Assembly: GCA_964629505.1 (NCBI GenBank)
Contig: CAZVQR010000013.1
Coordinates: 1-14,367 of the forward strand
Length of the DNA: 14,367 nt
From: 2-02-FULL-44-35 sp964629505
GTDB lineage: Bacteria > Patescibacteriota > Minisyncoccia > Phycocordibacterales > DSPV01
Reading direction: 5' to 3'
Shown here: positions 7,175 to 14,244 of the stretch, in pieces
Layout: each line of letters begins with the position of its first letter
Position numbering within the stretch: position 1 is the first letter of the stretch
The notes under the pieces: model-generated
Databases searched by the model: none
What the model saw: the letters and a program-made list of their open reading frames with translations, nothing else
What the model was told of the DNA's origin: nothing
Program-made: the position numbers and the translations under genes

Positions 7175-7549
7175 GTGGACGACAGTGAAAAAGACAGTAA
7201 AAATAATTTAAAAGTTAGGGCATATTTCTTTGCTGTAAACATTATTCATTTCATAGACAAATTTCCAAAGAATGACAGAACTTTGGATGTGATTGCCAAA
7301 CAGCTTTTACGAAGCGCTACAAGTATTGGGGCAAATATCATTGAAGCGCAAGCTGGTAGCAGTAGAAAAGATTTCACCAACTTTTTCTCGCATGCTTTAA
7401 AATCGGCCAATGAAACCAAATTTTGGCTGAGTTTAACTAGAGACACCAAAAAGGTAAGCGTAGAATTGGTTAGTCCCGTGCTTAAAGAATCAGCCGAATT
7501 AGCAAATATGCTCGGTTCAAGTATAATTACCCTGAAAGGCAAACGATAG
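7175..7549 (+). CDS. Four-helix-bundle protein (23S rRNA-intervening-sequence protein family)
   Basis: 124 residues. It shows the family's helix pattern: AYFFAVNIIHFIDKFPKN, QLLRSATSIGANIIEAQAGSSRKDF, FFSHALKSANETKFWLSL and VLKESAELANMLGSSIITLK. The RSA-SI-ANI-EA core and the ALKSANET-WL helix are diagnostic. These proteins were first noticed as ORFs inside 23S rRNA intervening sequences of spirochaetes and are abundant in CPR genomes. Their biochemical role is unsettled; a related bundle (Avd) binds nucleic acid in diversity-generating retroelements. There is no signal or membrane segment, so it is cytoplasmic. GTG 7175 is chosen because it directly follows the repeat arm and precedes the conserved helix 1; there is no Shine-Dalgarno. 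Uniquely in this cluster, the gene is bracketed by ~50-nt AT-rich inverted repeats, suggesting a late insertion between prgI and the TraC-like gene. Confidence 0.88.
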   Translation: MDDSEKDSKNNLKVRAYFFAVNIIHFIDKFPKNDRTLDVIAKQLLRSATSIGANIIEAQAGSSRKDFTNFFSHALKSANETKFWLSLTRDTKKVSVELVSPVLKESAELANMLGSSIITLKGKR

Positions 7550-7597
7550 TTTTGAGTTTTAAACTTTAATTTTAAGTTTTTCGTTTTTAGCTTTAAA
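7548..7597. repeat. AT-rich repeat arm R1
   Basis: A 50-nt T-rich segment begins within the TAG stop of the four-helix-bundle gene. It is the inverted counterpart of 7126-7174 (about 38 of 49) and of 8258-8307 (about 44 of 50 identical by hand count). It therefore forms an inverted-repeat pair both around the four-helix-bundle gene and around the TraC-like gene. The rest of the gap to the next ATG is also AT-rich. Confidence 0.65.
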
Positions 7598-7605
7598 CTT
7601 TTTAA

Positions 7606-8262
7606 ATGTCTTTATTAAACCCTAAACCCCAACCGACCCAAGATTTCGTGCCCATCAAGGAGGTGCGGGACGGCATTGTCGTCTTGAAAGACAATTCTTA
7701 TCGGGCGATTCTGTTGGTATCGTCTATCAATTTTGCTTTGAAAGGCGAAGACGAGCAACAGGCGATTATCGGCCAGTTCCAAAATTTTCTGAACTCGCTG
7801 GATTTTTCCGTCCAGATTTTCATTCAATCGCGCCGGCTGGACATCCGGCCTTATCTCGCCCTGTTGGAAGAACGGCTCAAAAAACAAACTAACGACTTAA
7901 TGAAAATCCAAACCCGAGAATACATCGGCTTCATCAAAAATTTCACCGAGAACACCAACATTATGAGCAAGAGCTTTTTTGTCACCATTCCTTATTCGCC
8001 AGCGATTTTAACCACTCAAAATAATCCGGTTAAGAGATTTTTGGGCCGGCGGGAAGAAGCCACTGACGCGGCGGTGGCGAAAATTGAACGGTTTGAAGAA
8101 GACCGATTGCAAATAGAGGAGCGCCTCGGAGTGGTCAATCAGGGTTTGGCTCGTTGCGGCTTGCGCACCGCCTCGCTTGGCACTGAAGAAGTGATTGAGT
8201 TGTTTTACAAAATTTTCAATCCTGGGGAAATGGAGAAGCCGATTCAGCTAACGCAAGCTTAA
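7606..8262 (+). CDS. TraC-like T4SS protein (equivalent of a VirB4 N-terminal domain)
   Basis: 218 residues. The order VPIKEVRDGIVVLKDNSYRAILLVSSINFALKGEDEQQAIIGQFQNFLNSLDFSVQIFIQSRRLDI matches the N-terminal domain of VirB4/TraC-type proteins. A helical stretch with likely coiled coil follows (~150-175) and an ending with GLRTASLGTEEVIELFYKIFNP. There is no Walker motif. In CPR and some Gram-positive loci this domain is a separate gene next to the ATPase, so the small size is not a sign of truncation. It would act with VirB4 and PrgI at the cytoplasmic face of the channel. The ATG at 7606 follows an A/T stretch with no Shine-Dalgarno. It is separated from virB4 by two AT-rich repeat arms, where a few base pairs would be expected in an operon this tight. 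Confidence 0.8.
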   Translation: MSLLNPKPQPTQDFVPIKEVRDGIVVLKDNSYRAILLVSSINFALKGEDEQQAIIGQFQNFLNSLDFSVQIFIQSRRLDIRPYLALLEERLKKQTNDLMKIQTREYIGFIKNFTENTNIMSKSFFVTIPYSPAILTTQNNPVKRFLGRREEATDAAVAKIERFEEDRLQIEERLGVVNQGLARCGLRTASLGTEEVIELFYKIFNPGEMEKPIQLTQA

Positions 8263-8307
8263 AGTTAAAAACGAAAAACTTAAAATTAAAATTTAAAATA
8301 AAAAACT
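8258..8307. repeat. AT-rich repeat arm L2
   Basis: A 50-nt A-rich segment begins within the last codon before the TAA of the TraC-like gene. Its reverse complement matches 7548-7597 at about 44 of 50 positions by hand count, the best pair in the family. It abuts R2 (8304-8352), which lies in the opposite orientation. Confidence 0.65.
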
Positions 8308-8352
8308 TTGAGATTTAAGATTTAGTTTTACACTTTTCGCTTTAAGTTTTTA
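8304..8352. repeat. AT-rich repeat arm R2
   Basis: A 49-nt T-rich segment ends 9 nt before the virB4 ATG. It aligns with the reverse complement of 7126-7174 at about 40 of 49 positions. With L2 it makes an imperfect ~95-nt AT-rich palindrome filling the gap between the TraC-like gene and virB4. Confidence 0.6.
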
Positions 8353-8361
8353 GTTTAATTT

Positions 8362-10182
8362 ATGAGCATTCTGGACATTTTTAAAAAAAATAGATTGCCA
8401 ATCGCGCCGGTATTGCCGCAGGAAATTTACGAGGCCGGTGTTTTGGAATTGAAAGACATCATCGCCCCGTCGGCTTTCAAGGTCAATCCGAAAGAAATCA
8501 ACTTGGGCGAAAAACTGATTCGGACCTTTTTCGTCATTTCCTATCCGCGTTATCTTTCGGAAAGCTGGTTCGCGCCGATTATCAACTTGGATAAAGTCTT
8601 CAATGTTTCCATTTTTATTCACCCGGTGGAAACCGCCCGCATCTTGCGCCAATTCCAAAAAAAAGTCGCCGAAGTCCAAAGCCAAATTCATTTGCGGGAA
8701 GAAAAGGGCATGGTGCGCGACCCGAAACTAGACACCGCTTATCAGGACTTGGAAAATTTGCGCGACGCTCTTCAACAGGCGACCGAGAAAATTTTTGACG
8801 TCGGTTTATACATCTCAATTTTCGCCGACGACGAAACCGAACTCAACCGTTTGGAATCGGAAATCAAGGCGATGTTGGAGTCCAAATTGGTCTATTTGAA
8901 ACCGGCGCTTTTTCAACAAGAGCAGGGGTTCCGCAGCGTTATACCAACCGCCGACGACGAGCTTTTGGTTCATACCAAATTAAATTCCTCGCCCTTGTCC
9001 AGTATTTTTCCCTTCGTTTCTTTTGACCTGACTTCCGACAAGGGCATCCTTTACGGTATCAATCGCCACAATTCATCTTTGGTGTTGTTTGACCGATTTT
9101 CTTTGGAAAATTTTAACTCCATAGTTTTCGCCAAATCGGGTTCGGGCAAAAGTTATATGACCAAGTTGGAAATTTTGCGCTCGTTGATGTTTGATGTGGA
9201 TATTTTAGTATTGGACCCCGAACGAGAATACGAATATATGGCCAATGCCACCGGCGGCAAATATTTCAATATTTCGCTCACCTCCGAACACCACATCAAT
9301 CCTTTTGAATTGCCGGTGGCGCGCGAAGACGAATCGCCGGCCGATGTTTTGCGTTCGCACATCATCAACTTGGTGGGGCTATTCCGGATAATGTTGAGCG
9401 GTTTGTCGCCGGAAGAAGACTCCATCATTGACCGAGCCATTACCGAAACCTACGCCTTGAAAGACATCAATCCGGACAGCGATTTCGCCAATGTTGAACC
9501 GCCGTTGATGTCTGATTTTGAATTGGTTTTAGCCGGCATGGCCGGCGGCGAAGCGCTGGTCCAACGACTGACCAAATATACGCACGGCACTTGGTCCGGC
9601 TTTATAAATCAGCCATCCAATATTGATATTGATGGAAAGTTTGTGGTCTTTTCGCTTCGCGACATGGAAGATGAATTGAAACCGGTGGCAATGTATCTGG
9701 TAACCCACTTCATTTGGAACGCCATCAGGAAAAAATTGAAGAAGCGCTTGCTGGTGATTGACGAGGCCTGGTGGATGATGAAGTCGGAAGACACGGCGTC
9801 ATTCTTATTGTCGCTGGCCAAACGCGGCCGCAAATATTTTCTCGGTTTGGCGACCATTACCCAAGATGTGGACGATTTTTTGAAGTCGTCATACGGCTTG
9901 CCGATTATCACCAATTCGTCCATCCAGATTTTGCTGAAACAATCCGCTTCAGTAATAGATAAAGTTCAGCAGATTTTCCATTTGACCGATGAGGAAAAAT
10001 ATTTATTGCTGGAATCAGATGTGGGCGAGGGCATTTTCTTCGCCGGCTTGAAGCATGTTGCCATCAAAATCATCGCTTCCTACACCGAAGACCAAATCAT
10101 TACTTCCGACCCGTCGCAAATTTTAGCCATTAAAAAAGCCCGCGAGGAGCTGGAAGCGGCGGAAGGAAATGTGGTAAAATAA
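8362..10182 (+). CDS. virB4: VirB4 family T4SS ATPase
   Basis: 606 residues. The N-terminal third is the VirB4-type accessory region, including a helical segment (~92-145). The RecA-like motor follows: Walker A AKSGSGKS at 257-264 with catalytic-site K263, DPEREY at ~285-290, Walker B RLLVIDEAW with D467-E468, and TITQDVDDFL (~498-507) with Q501. NSSIQILLKQS (~518-528) is also typical. All motifs are intact, so it should be an active hexameric ATPase that powers pilus biogenesis and substrate transfer at the inner membrane. It is shorter than classical ~800-residue VirB4 because the first domain is carried by the preceding gene. ATG 8362 lies just after the AT-rich palindrome, without a Shine-Dalgarno. 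The stop lies 5 bp before the next gene. No second ATPase (VirB11) or coupling protein (VirD4) is in the window. Confidence 0.93.
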   Translation: MSILDIFKKNRLPIAPVLPQEIYEAGVLELKDIIAPSAFKVNPKEINLGEKLIRTFFVISYPRYLSESWFAPIINLDKVFNVSIFIHPVETARILRQFQKKVAEVQSQIHLREEKGMVRDPKLDTAYQDLENLRDALQQATEKIFDVGLYISIFADDETELNRLESEIKAMLESKLVYLKPALFQQEQGFRSVIPTADDELLVHTKLNSSPLSSIFPFVSFDLTSDKGILYGINRHNSSLVLFDRFSLENFNSIVFAKSGSGKSYMTKLEILRSLMFDVDILVLDPEREYEYMANATGGKYFNISLTSEHHINPFELPVAREDESPADVLRSHIINLVGLFRIMLSGLSPEEDSIIDRAITETYALKDINPDSDFANVEPPLMSDFELVLAGMAGGEALVQRLTKYTHGTWSGFINQPSNIDIDGKFVVFSLRDMEDELKPVAMYLVTHFIWNAIRKKLKKRLLVIDEAWWMMKSEDTASFLLSLAKRGRKYFLGLATITQDVDDFLKSSYGLPIITNSSIQILLKQSASVIDKVQQIFHLTDEEKYLLLESDVGEGIFFAGLKHVAIKIIASYTEDQIITSDPSQILAIKKAREELEAAEGNVVK

Positions 10183-10187
10183 TTAGG

Positions 10188-11198
10188 ATGGCTATTAACA
10201 ACTTTCATAAAATAATAATCGCCCTGCTGTTCATTTTGCCGCTTGCCGCCCAAGCGCAATTTAGCGGCAATATCTCGCTTAGAATTACGCCGGAATTTCC
10301 CGGTTCGTTCACGACCGTGAGAGTCACTCTTGACGGCTTGGGCGTAGATTTGGACCGCGCCAAAATTTCCTGGTTCTTGAACGAACAAATCAGCCAGACT
10401 GGCATCGGCGAAAAAAATTTTCGCTTCAAAACCGGCGCCTTGGGCGAAACGAACCGATTGATTGTTTCCGTAGAAACTCTGTCGGGCGAAAAAATCAATA
10501 CCGCCGCGCTCATTATACCAGCCGAAGCCAACTTGGTTTGGGAACCGGTGGCTTACGCCCCGCCGTTCTATAAAGGCAAGCGGCTTTACACTTACGAATC
10601 GCCCATCAGAGTGACGGCCATACCGGAAATTATTGAGAACGGCCGACGACTCGCTTCCGACGAATTGGTTTTCAAATGGAAAGAAAATTACAAATTGATT
10701 CAAAGCGCCTCCGGCGGCGGCAAAGACACCATTACCGTCAGGAGTTCGGTGCCGCTCAAGCCAACCGTGGTCTCGGTGGAAATTTCCACTTTGGATAATG
10801 CCATCACCGCCGTCGGCAGTATCACCGCCGAACCGGGCCAGCCGCAAATTTTATTCTATGAAAATAATCCGCTTTACGGCATTCTTTGGAATCGGGCTTT
10901 AACCAGTCCGTTTGCGCTAGCCCAAAAAGAAATTTCGGTGCTGGCAAGCCCTTATTTCTTCGGCGTCCAAAACGCCACTGACGCCAAACTTAAATATGAT
11001 TGGACTTTGAACGGCGGGCCGGTAACATCAGCCGGCGCCAAAAATATTTTGGCGCTCCGACAGGAAAGCGAACAAACCGGCACCGCGCTCTTGAGCTTGA
11101 GGGTCAGCAATACTAGCGGCCTGTTCCAATTCGGCGACGGCTCGGTTTCCATAGAATTGGGCAAAAAATCCAATGACCCTAATTTCTTTGGTTTTTAA
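10188..11198 (+). CDS. Exported beta-rich protein of the T4SS cluster, function unknown
   Basis: 336 residues with a clear signal peptide (KIIIALLFILPLAAQA|QF, cut after residue 23) and no other membrane helix, so it is secreted or periplasm-like. The mature chain alternates hydrophobic and polar residues as in Ig-like beta-sandwiches. Candidates are ~25-110 (ISLRITPEFPGSFTTVRVTL), ~115-215 (PVAYAPPFYKGKRLYTYESPIRVTAIPE) and ~215-325 (EISVLASPYFFGVQNA, TALLSLRVSNTSG). I do not recognise a named family. The gene sits between virB4 and the pilin gene with gaps of 5 bp on both sides, so it is likely part of the apparatus, perhaps an outer or periplasmic scaffold (inference). A TAAAAT hexamer at 10175-10180 lies 7 nt before the ATG. 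An AGG directly before the start is too close to act as a Shine-Dalgarno. Confidence 0.7.
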   Translation: MAINNFHKIIIALLFILPLAAQAQFSGNISLRITPEFPGSFTTVRVTLDGLGVDLDRAKISWFLNEQISQTGIGEKNFRFKTGALGETNRLIVSVETLSGEKINTAALIIPAEANLVWEPVAYAPPFYKGKRLYTYESPIRVTAIPEIIENGRRLASDELVFKWKENYKLIQSASGGGKDTITVRSSVPLKPTVVSVEISTLDNAITAVGSITAEPGQPQILFYENNPLYGILWNRALTSPFALAQKEISVLASPYFFGVQNATDAKLKYDWTLNGGPVTSAGAKNILALRQESEQTGTALLSLRVSNTSGLFQFGDGSVSIELGKKSNDPNFFGF

Positions 11199-11203
11199 TT
11201 TAA

Positions 11204-12247
11204 ATGACCAATTATTCAATGACTAAATGGCTAAAAGTAAAAAAATCTCCCGAGGGATTTAAAATCATAACGGCAGTGGTAATGATTATCATCATCGGCG
11301 GTTATTTTGTGCCTTTCGCCGCGCTGGCGCTTGATTATGTGCCGTTGGTTACTTTGCCGGGCGCTTCCGAAGCGGGGAAACCTCTGACCGATACCGGACA
11401 ATATATTAAAGGCGCTTTCAATTTAGCCATCGGCATCGCCGCTGTTTTGGCGATTATTATGATTGTCCTCGGCGGCATCCAATATATGGGCACCGAGTCC
11501 ATCGGCGGCAAGGGCGCCGGCTTGAAAAAAATTAAAGACGCGGTCTTGGGTCTGCTCTTGGCGCTCGGTTCTTACATCCTTTTGCTGACCATCAACCCCT
11601 CCTTAGTCAATTTCAATCTTAATATTGCCGAGATAAAACCGCCTGTCGTAACACTAACACCAATACCTCCTGACAACTTGACTGTTACTGGCGCTAATAT
11701 AAGAAAAGCGGCAATTGCTACGACAAAAAAGGCTGAGGATGCTTTTGCTGCTGGTAATACTGCGGAAGGAAATCGACTATTGGCCATCGCCGAGGAAATG
11801 CATACGGAAGATTTGAAGCTAGCAGGTTTTGACAATCGGATGACCACCATACAAAAAGCTCTAGATAGTGGCAATTTAGGCGGAGCTCAAACGGTACTTC
11901 CAGGACTTAATAGCGACATAGATACCGAGCAACAGAGACTAACTAATCTTGCCAATAATACTACTAATGTAGATGAAAAAAACCGATTGCTTTCTCTGGT
12001 AAGTCAAATTGAAACACTCCAAACAAATTTCACTACTGCGACGACACAACAGATAAATTCTGGGAGCTATTATTTCTCCTATTTGGAACGCGGTACGGGC
12101 GGAAACGACATTTTGCGAACAAATGGACCATATTTGTCGGCAGAGTTGTGTCAAACAGCGTGGAAAGAAATAAGTGATAGAATTTTAACCCTTAACCCCC
12201 AACCAGGTGATATTGTAAGAATGGTTGGGATATGCGCTAAAAAATAA
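11204..12247 (+). CDS. TrbC/VirB2-type T4SS pilin with a long C-terminal extension
   Basis: 347 residues. A signal-like hydrophobic segment (~19-43) is followed by a pilin core with two membrane helices: ~69-93 (FNLAIGIAAVLAIIMIVLGGIQYM) and ~112-133 (DAVLGLLLALGSYILLLTI). Between them is the basic glycine loop GGKGAGLKKIKDA, and the core ends at NPSLVNFNL. This is the TrbC/VirB2 / T4SS pilin layout seen in CPR genomes, normally a short protein. Here a Pro-rich hinge (~146-157) leads into ~190 extra residues: a helical, probably coiled-coil part (~160-285) and a small C-terminal module (SGSYYFSYLERGTGGND, then C316 and C344). GC content falls from 37/60 at 11341-11400 to 19/60 at 11941-12000, so the extension may have a different origin. 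The ATG is 5 nt after the preceding stop, with no Shine-Dalgarno. Confidence 0.8.
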   Translation: MTNYSMTKWLKVKKSPEGFKIITAVVMIIIIGGYFVPFAALALDYVPLVTLPGASEAGKPLTDTGQYIKGAFNLAIGIAAVLAIIMIVLGGIQYMGTESIGGKGAGLKKIKDAVLGLLLALGSYILLLTINPSLVNFNLNIAEIKPPVVTLTPIPPDNLTVTGANIRKAAIATTKKAEDAFAAGNTAEGNRLLAIAEEMHTEDLKLAGFDNRMTTIQKALDSGNLGGAQTVLPGLNSDIDTEQQRLTNLANNTTNVDEKNRLLSLVSQIETLQTNFTTATTQQINSGSYYFSYLERGTGGNDILRTNGPYLSAELCQTAWKEISDRILTLNPQPGDIVRMVGICAKK

Positions 12248-12249
12248 CT

Positions 12250-13491
12250 ATGTCCTCCAATAAAAAAAACCTAATAATAATTTTCATCGTCGTGGTGCTG
12301 GTGGCGATTGCGGTCGGCGTCGCTTACTATTTCTTCTTTATGAAAGGCGAGACGGGTGAGCCGGCAGCGACACCAAGTTTTCCTATTGGCCCAATCGGTG
12401 GTTTGCCTTCAACTCCGACGGGTGGAACGGGCACGCCCACGACCGGCACTGGAACGAAAGTAAATATTCCTCGCTTGCGGCAAATTACCAAAGAGCCAGT
12501 AGGCGGCGCGGGTATTTTTGGTGATGTTATCCGCTACATTCAGCGAGCCGACGGCAATATTTTTGAAACCAAAACCGATATTTTGACCGTCAATCGGATT
12601 TCCAATAAAACCATACCAAAAATTTACGAGGCGATTTGGGCCCAAACCAGTGGTGGGCAAGGTGGCGCCGGCGACATCGTCATTACCCGCCAATTAAAAG
12701 ACGACAGTGAAACGATTGAAAGCTTTGCCGCCAAAATTTCCGGTTCCGCCAGCTCTACTGAAAAAACCTTGGGCGGCGTCTATTTGCCGCAAAAAATTTC
12801 CGCTTTGGTGATTTCGCCGGATAAAAGCCAAATGTTTTATCTTTACCCGACCGGTAGCGGTGCGGCCACAATGGGCGTGGCGGGAATTTTTGCCAAAGCC
12901 GACGGCAGCAAAAAAACTTTAATTTTTGAATCGCCTTTAAGCGAGTGGCTGGCTGATTTCGCCGATAATAAAACCGTTGTTTTGACAACTAAGCCTTCGG
13001 CTGGCGCCGCCGGTTTTTCCTATCTCCTTAATACCAGCAACGGCGAAATCAAAAAAATTCTTGGCAATATTGCCGGTTTGACTATTTTGATTTCGCCGGA
13101 CAAAAAACTTATTTTATATTCGGAAAGTATAAATAATTCTTTTAAAACAAAACTTTATAATCTAACCGACAATCGCTCAACTGATTTTGTTCTTCAAACC
13201 CTACCCGAGAAATGTGTTTGGGGTAAAGAAGGAGAAAATATTTATTGCGCCGCGCCTAAAGCCGTACCAACCGGTAATTATCCCGATTCTTGGTATCAAG
13301 GCCGCGTTTCTTTCAGCGACGATATTTGGAAAATCAACACCGCCACCGGCGAAACTAATCGTCTGATTTCACCGGAAGCGTTTGTTAATAAAACCATTGA
13401 TGTCATAAATCCCTTGCTCAACGAAAATGAAAGCTTTTTGCTATTCATGAATAAAATTGATTTGTCATTGTGGGTATTAGATATTAGATAA
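12250..13491 (+). CDS. Membrane-anchored protein with beta-propeller-like repeats
   Basis: 413 residues. One N-terminal membrane helix (~8-30) would anchor it, followed by a Gly/Pro/Thr-rich linker (~36-72) and an outer domain. That domain carries repeated strands of the WD40-like/PD40 (TolB-type) kind: ISPDKSQMFYLYP, ISPDKKLILYSES followed by TKLYNLTDN, SDDIWKINTATGETNRL, and a closing NESFLLFMNKIDLSLWVLDI. The ISPDK unit recurs about 95 residues apart. This suggests a partial or complete propeller used for protein contact; no enzyme motif is visible. It starts 2 bp after the pilin gene's stop, so it is translated from the same mRNA, and may face the pilus on the outside of the membrane (inference). 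No Shine-Dalgarno is present. The propeller call is moderate, the membrane anchor firm. Confidence 0.7.
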   Translation: MSSNKKNLIIIFIVVVLVAIAVGVAYYFFFMKGETGEPAATPSFPIGPIGGLPSTPTGGTGTPTTGTGTKVNIPRLRQITKEPVGGAGIFGDVIRYIQRADGNIFETKTDILTVNRISNKTIPKIYEAIWAQTSGGQGGAGDIVITRQLKDDSETIESFAAKISGSASSTEKTLGGVYLPQKISALVISPDKSQMFYLYPTGSGAATMGVAGIFAKADGSKKTLIFESPLSEWLADFADNKTVVLTTKPSAGAAGFSYLLNTSNGEIKKILGNIAGLTILISPDKKLILYSESINNSFKTKLYNLTDNRSTDFVLQTLPEKCVWGKEGENIYCAAPKAVPTGNYPDSWYQGRVSFSDDIWKINTATGETNRLISPEAFVNKTIDVINPLLNENESFLLFMNKIDLSLWVLDIR

Positions 13492-13500
13492 ATTTTCAGC

Positions 13501-13506
13501 TAGAAT
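13501..13506 (+). promoter_or_regulatory. Possible -10 element just ahead of yidC
   Basis: TAGAAT lies 6 nt before the ATG of yidC, with a poor -35 match (TTAGAT, 13477-13482, spacing 18). If used, it would give a nearly leaderless yidC-jag transcript, as at 246-251. An AGGTG between the hexamer and the ATG is a competing, very short-spaced Shine-Dalgarno candidate. Confidence 0.3.
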
Positions 13507-13512
13507 AGGTGA

Positions 13513-14244
13513 ATGGCAAGTTTTTTCCATACCATCATTTTTGAGCCACTCTATAATGGCTTAGTTTTTTTAATTGACATTACGCCGTTTGCCGATGTCG
13601 GCATTGCGGTTATTGTTTTTACCTGCATCATCAAACTTTTGCTGTTCCCATTATCCAAAAAAGCCGTCAAAACCCAGATGGCGATGAAAGCCATTGAACC
13701 GGAAACGGAAAAAATCAAAAACCAATTCAAAAACAACAAAGAGGAATTGGCTCGCCAAACGATGGCCCTTTACAAAAAACATCAAGTCAATCCGTTTTCC
13801 AGCTTCGCCGTAATTCTTATTCAAATTCCGATTATTCTCGGCTTGTATTATGTTTTTTTCAAAGGCGGATTGCCCTCTATCAATACCGATTGGCTTTATT
13901 CTTTTGTAGCTGTGCCTGATAAAGTTAATATGCTCTTTTTAGGTCTTTTGGATATTTCCAAAAAAAGTTTGATGTTAGCCTTGTTGGCCGGCGTTACCCA
14001 ATTTTTTCAGGCGAAACTGGCGATGCCGCCGATTAAACCGCGCGGCGACAAGCCCGATTTCAAAGCCGATTTAGCGCGCAGTATGGGCTTACAAATGCGC
14101 TATATTTTCCCGGTAGTCGTCGTGTTTATCGCTTACAGCATCTCCGGCGCCATTGCTTTATATTGGACAACGAGTAATATTTTCGCCATCGGTCAGGAAT
14201 TGGTAATTCGCAGGCAGTTAAAAACCGGCCAACAAAAACTATGA
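13513..14244 (+). CDS. yidC: YidC/Oxa1 family membrane protein insertase
   Basis: 243 residues, the short form without the large periplasmic domain of proteobacterial YidC. The first conserved membrane helix holds IAVIVFTCIIKLLLFPLSKKAVKTQ with K41 at the place of the usual groove arginine. A basic cytoplasmic hairpin (~50-90) is followed by SSFAVILIQIPIILGLYYVFF, FLGLLDISKKSLMLALLAGVTQF, and the family signature ALYWTTSNIFAIGQ (215-228) in the last helix. YidC inserts and folds membrane proteins alone or with SecYEG. Lysine in place of arginine keeps the positive charge. It starts 21 bp after the previous stop and overlaps the next gene by 4 bp (ATGA), the usual yidC-jag arrangement. Its closeness to pilin and VirB6-like genes suggests these may be clients (inference). 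Confidence 0.95.
   Translation: MASFFHTIIFEPLYNGLVFLIDITPFADVGIAVIVFTCIIKLLLFPLSKKAVKTQMAMKAIEPETEKIKNQFKNNKEELARQTMALYKKHQVNPFSSFAVILIQIPIILGLYYVFFKGGLPSINTDWLYSFVAVPDKVNMLFLGLLDISKKSLMLALLAGVTQFFQAKLAMPPIKPRGDKPDFKADLARSMGLQMRYIFPVVVVFIAYSISGAIALYWTTSNIFAIGQELVIRRQLKTGQQKL

Noticed and set aside
7606..8262. TraC-like gene as a truncated virB4 pseudogene
   Set aside because: The two-gene TraC-like plus VirB4 layout is usual in CPR loci. The downstream gene has its own start and a complete ATPase domain, so there is no sign of a broken single frame.
7126..8352. AT-rich repeats as a CRISPR array
   Set aside because: Only four imperfect copies in alternating orientation, spaced by whole genes or overlapping. 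No regular spacers and no cas genes.
8258..8352. Small RNA or riboswitch between the TraC-like gene and virB4
   Set aside because: The stretch is explained by two inverted copies of an AT-rich repeat. No conserved riboswitch-like core is visible.
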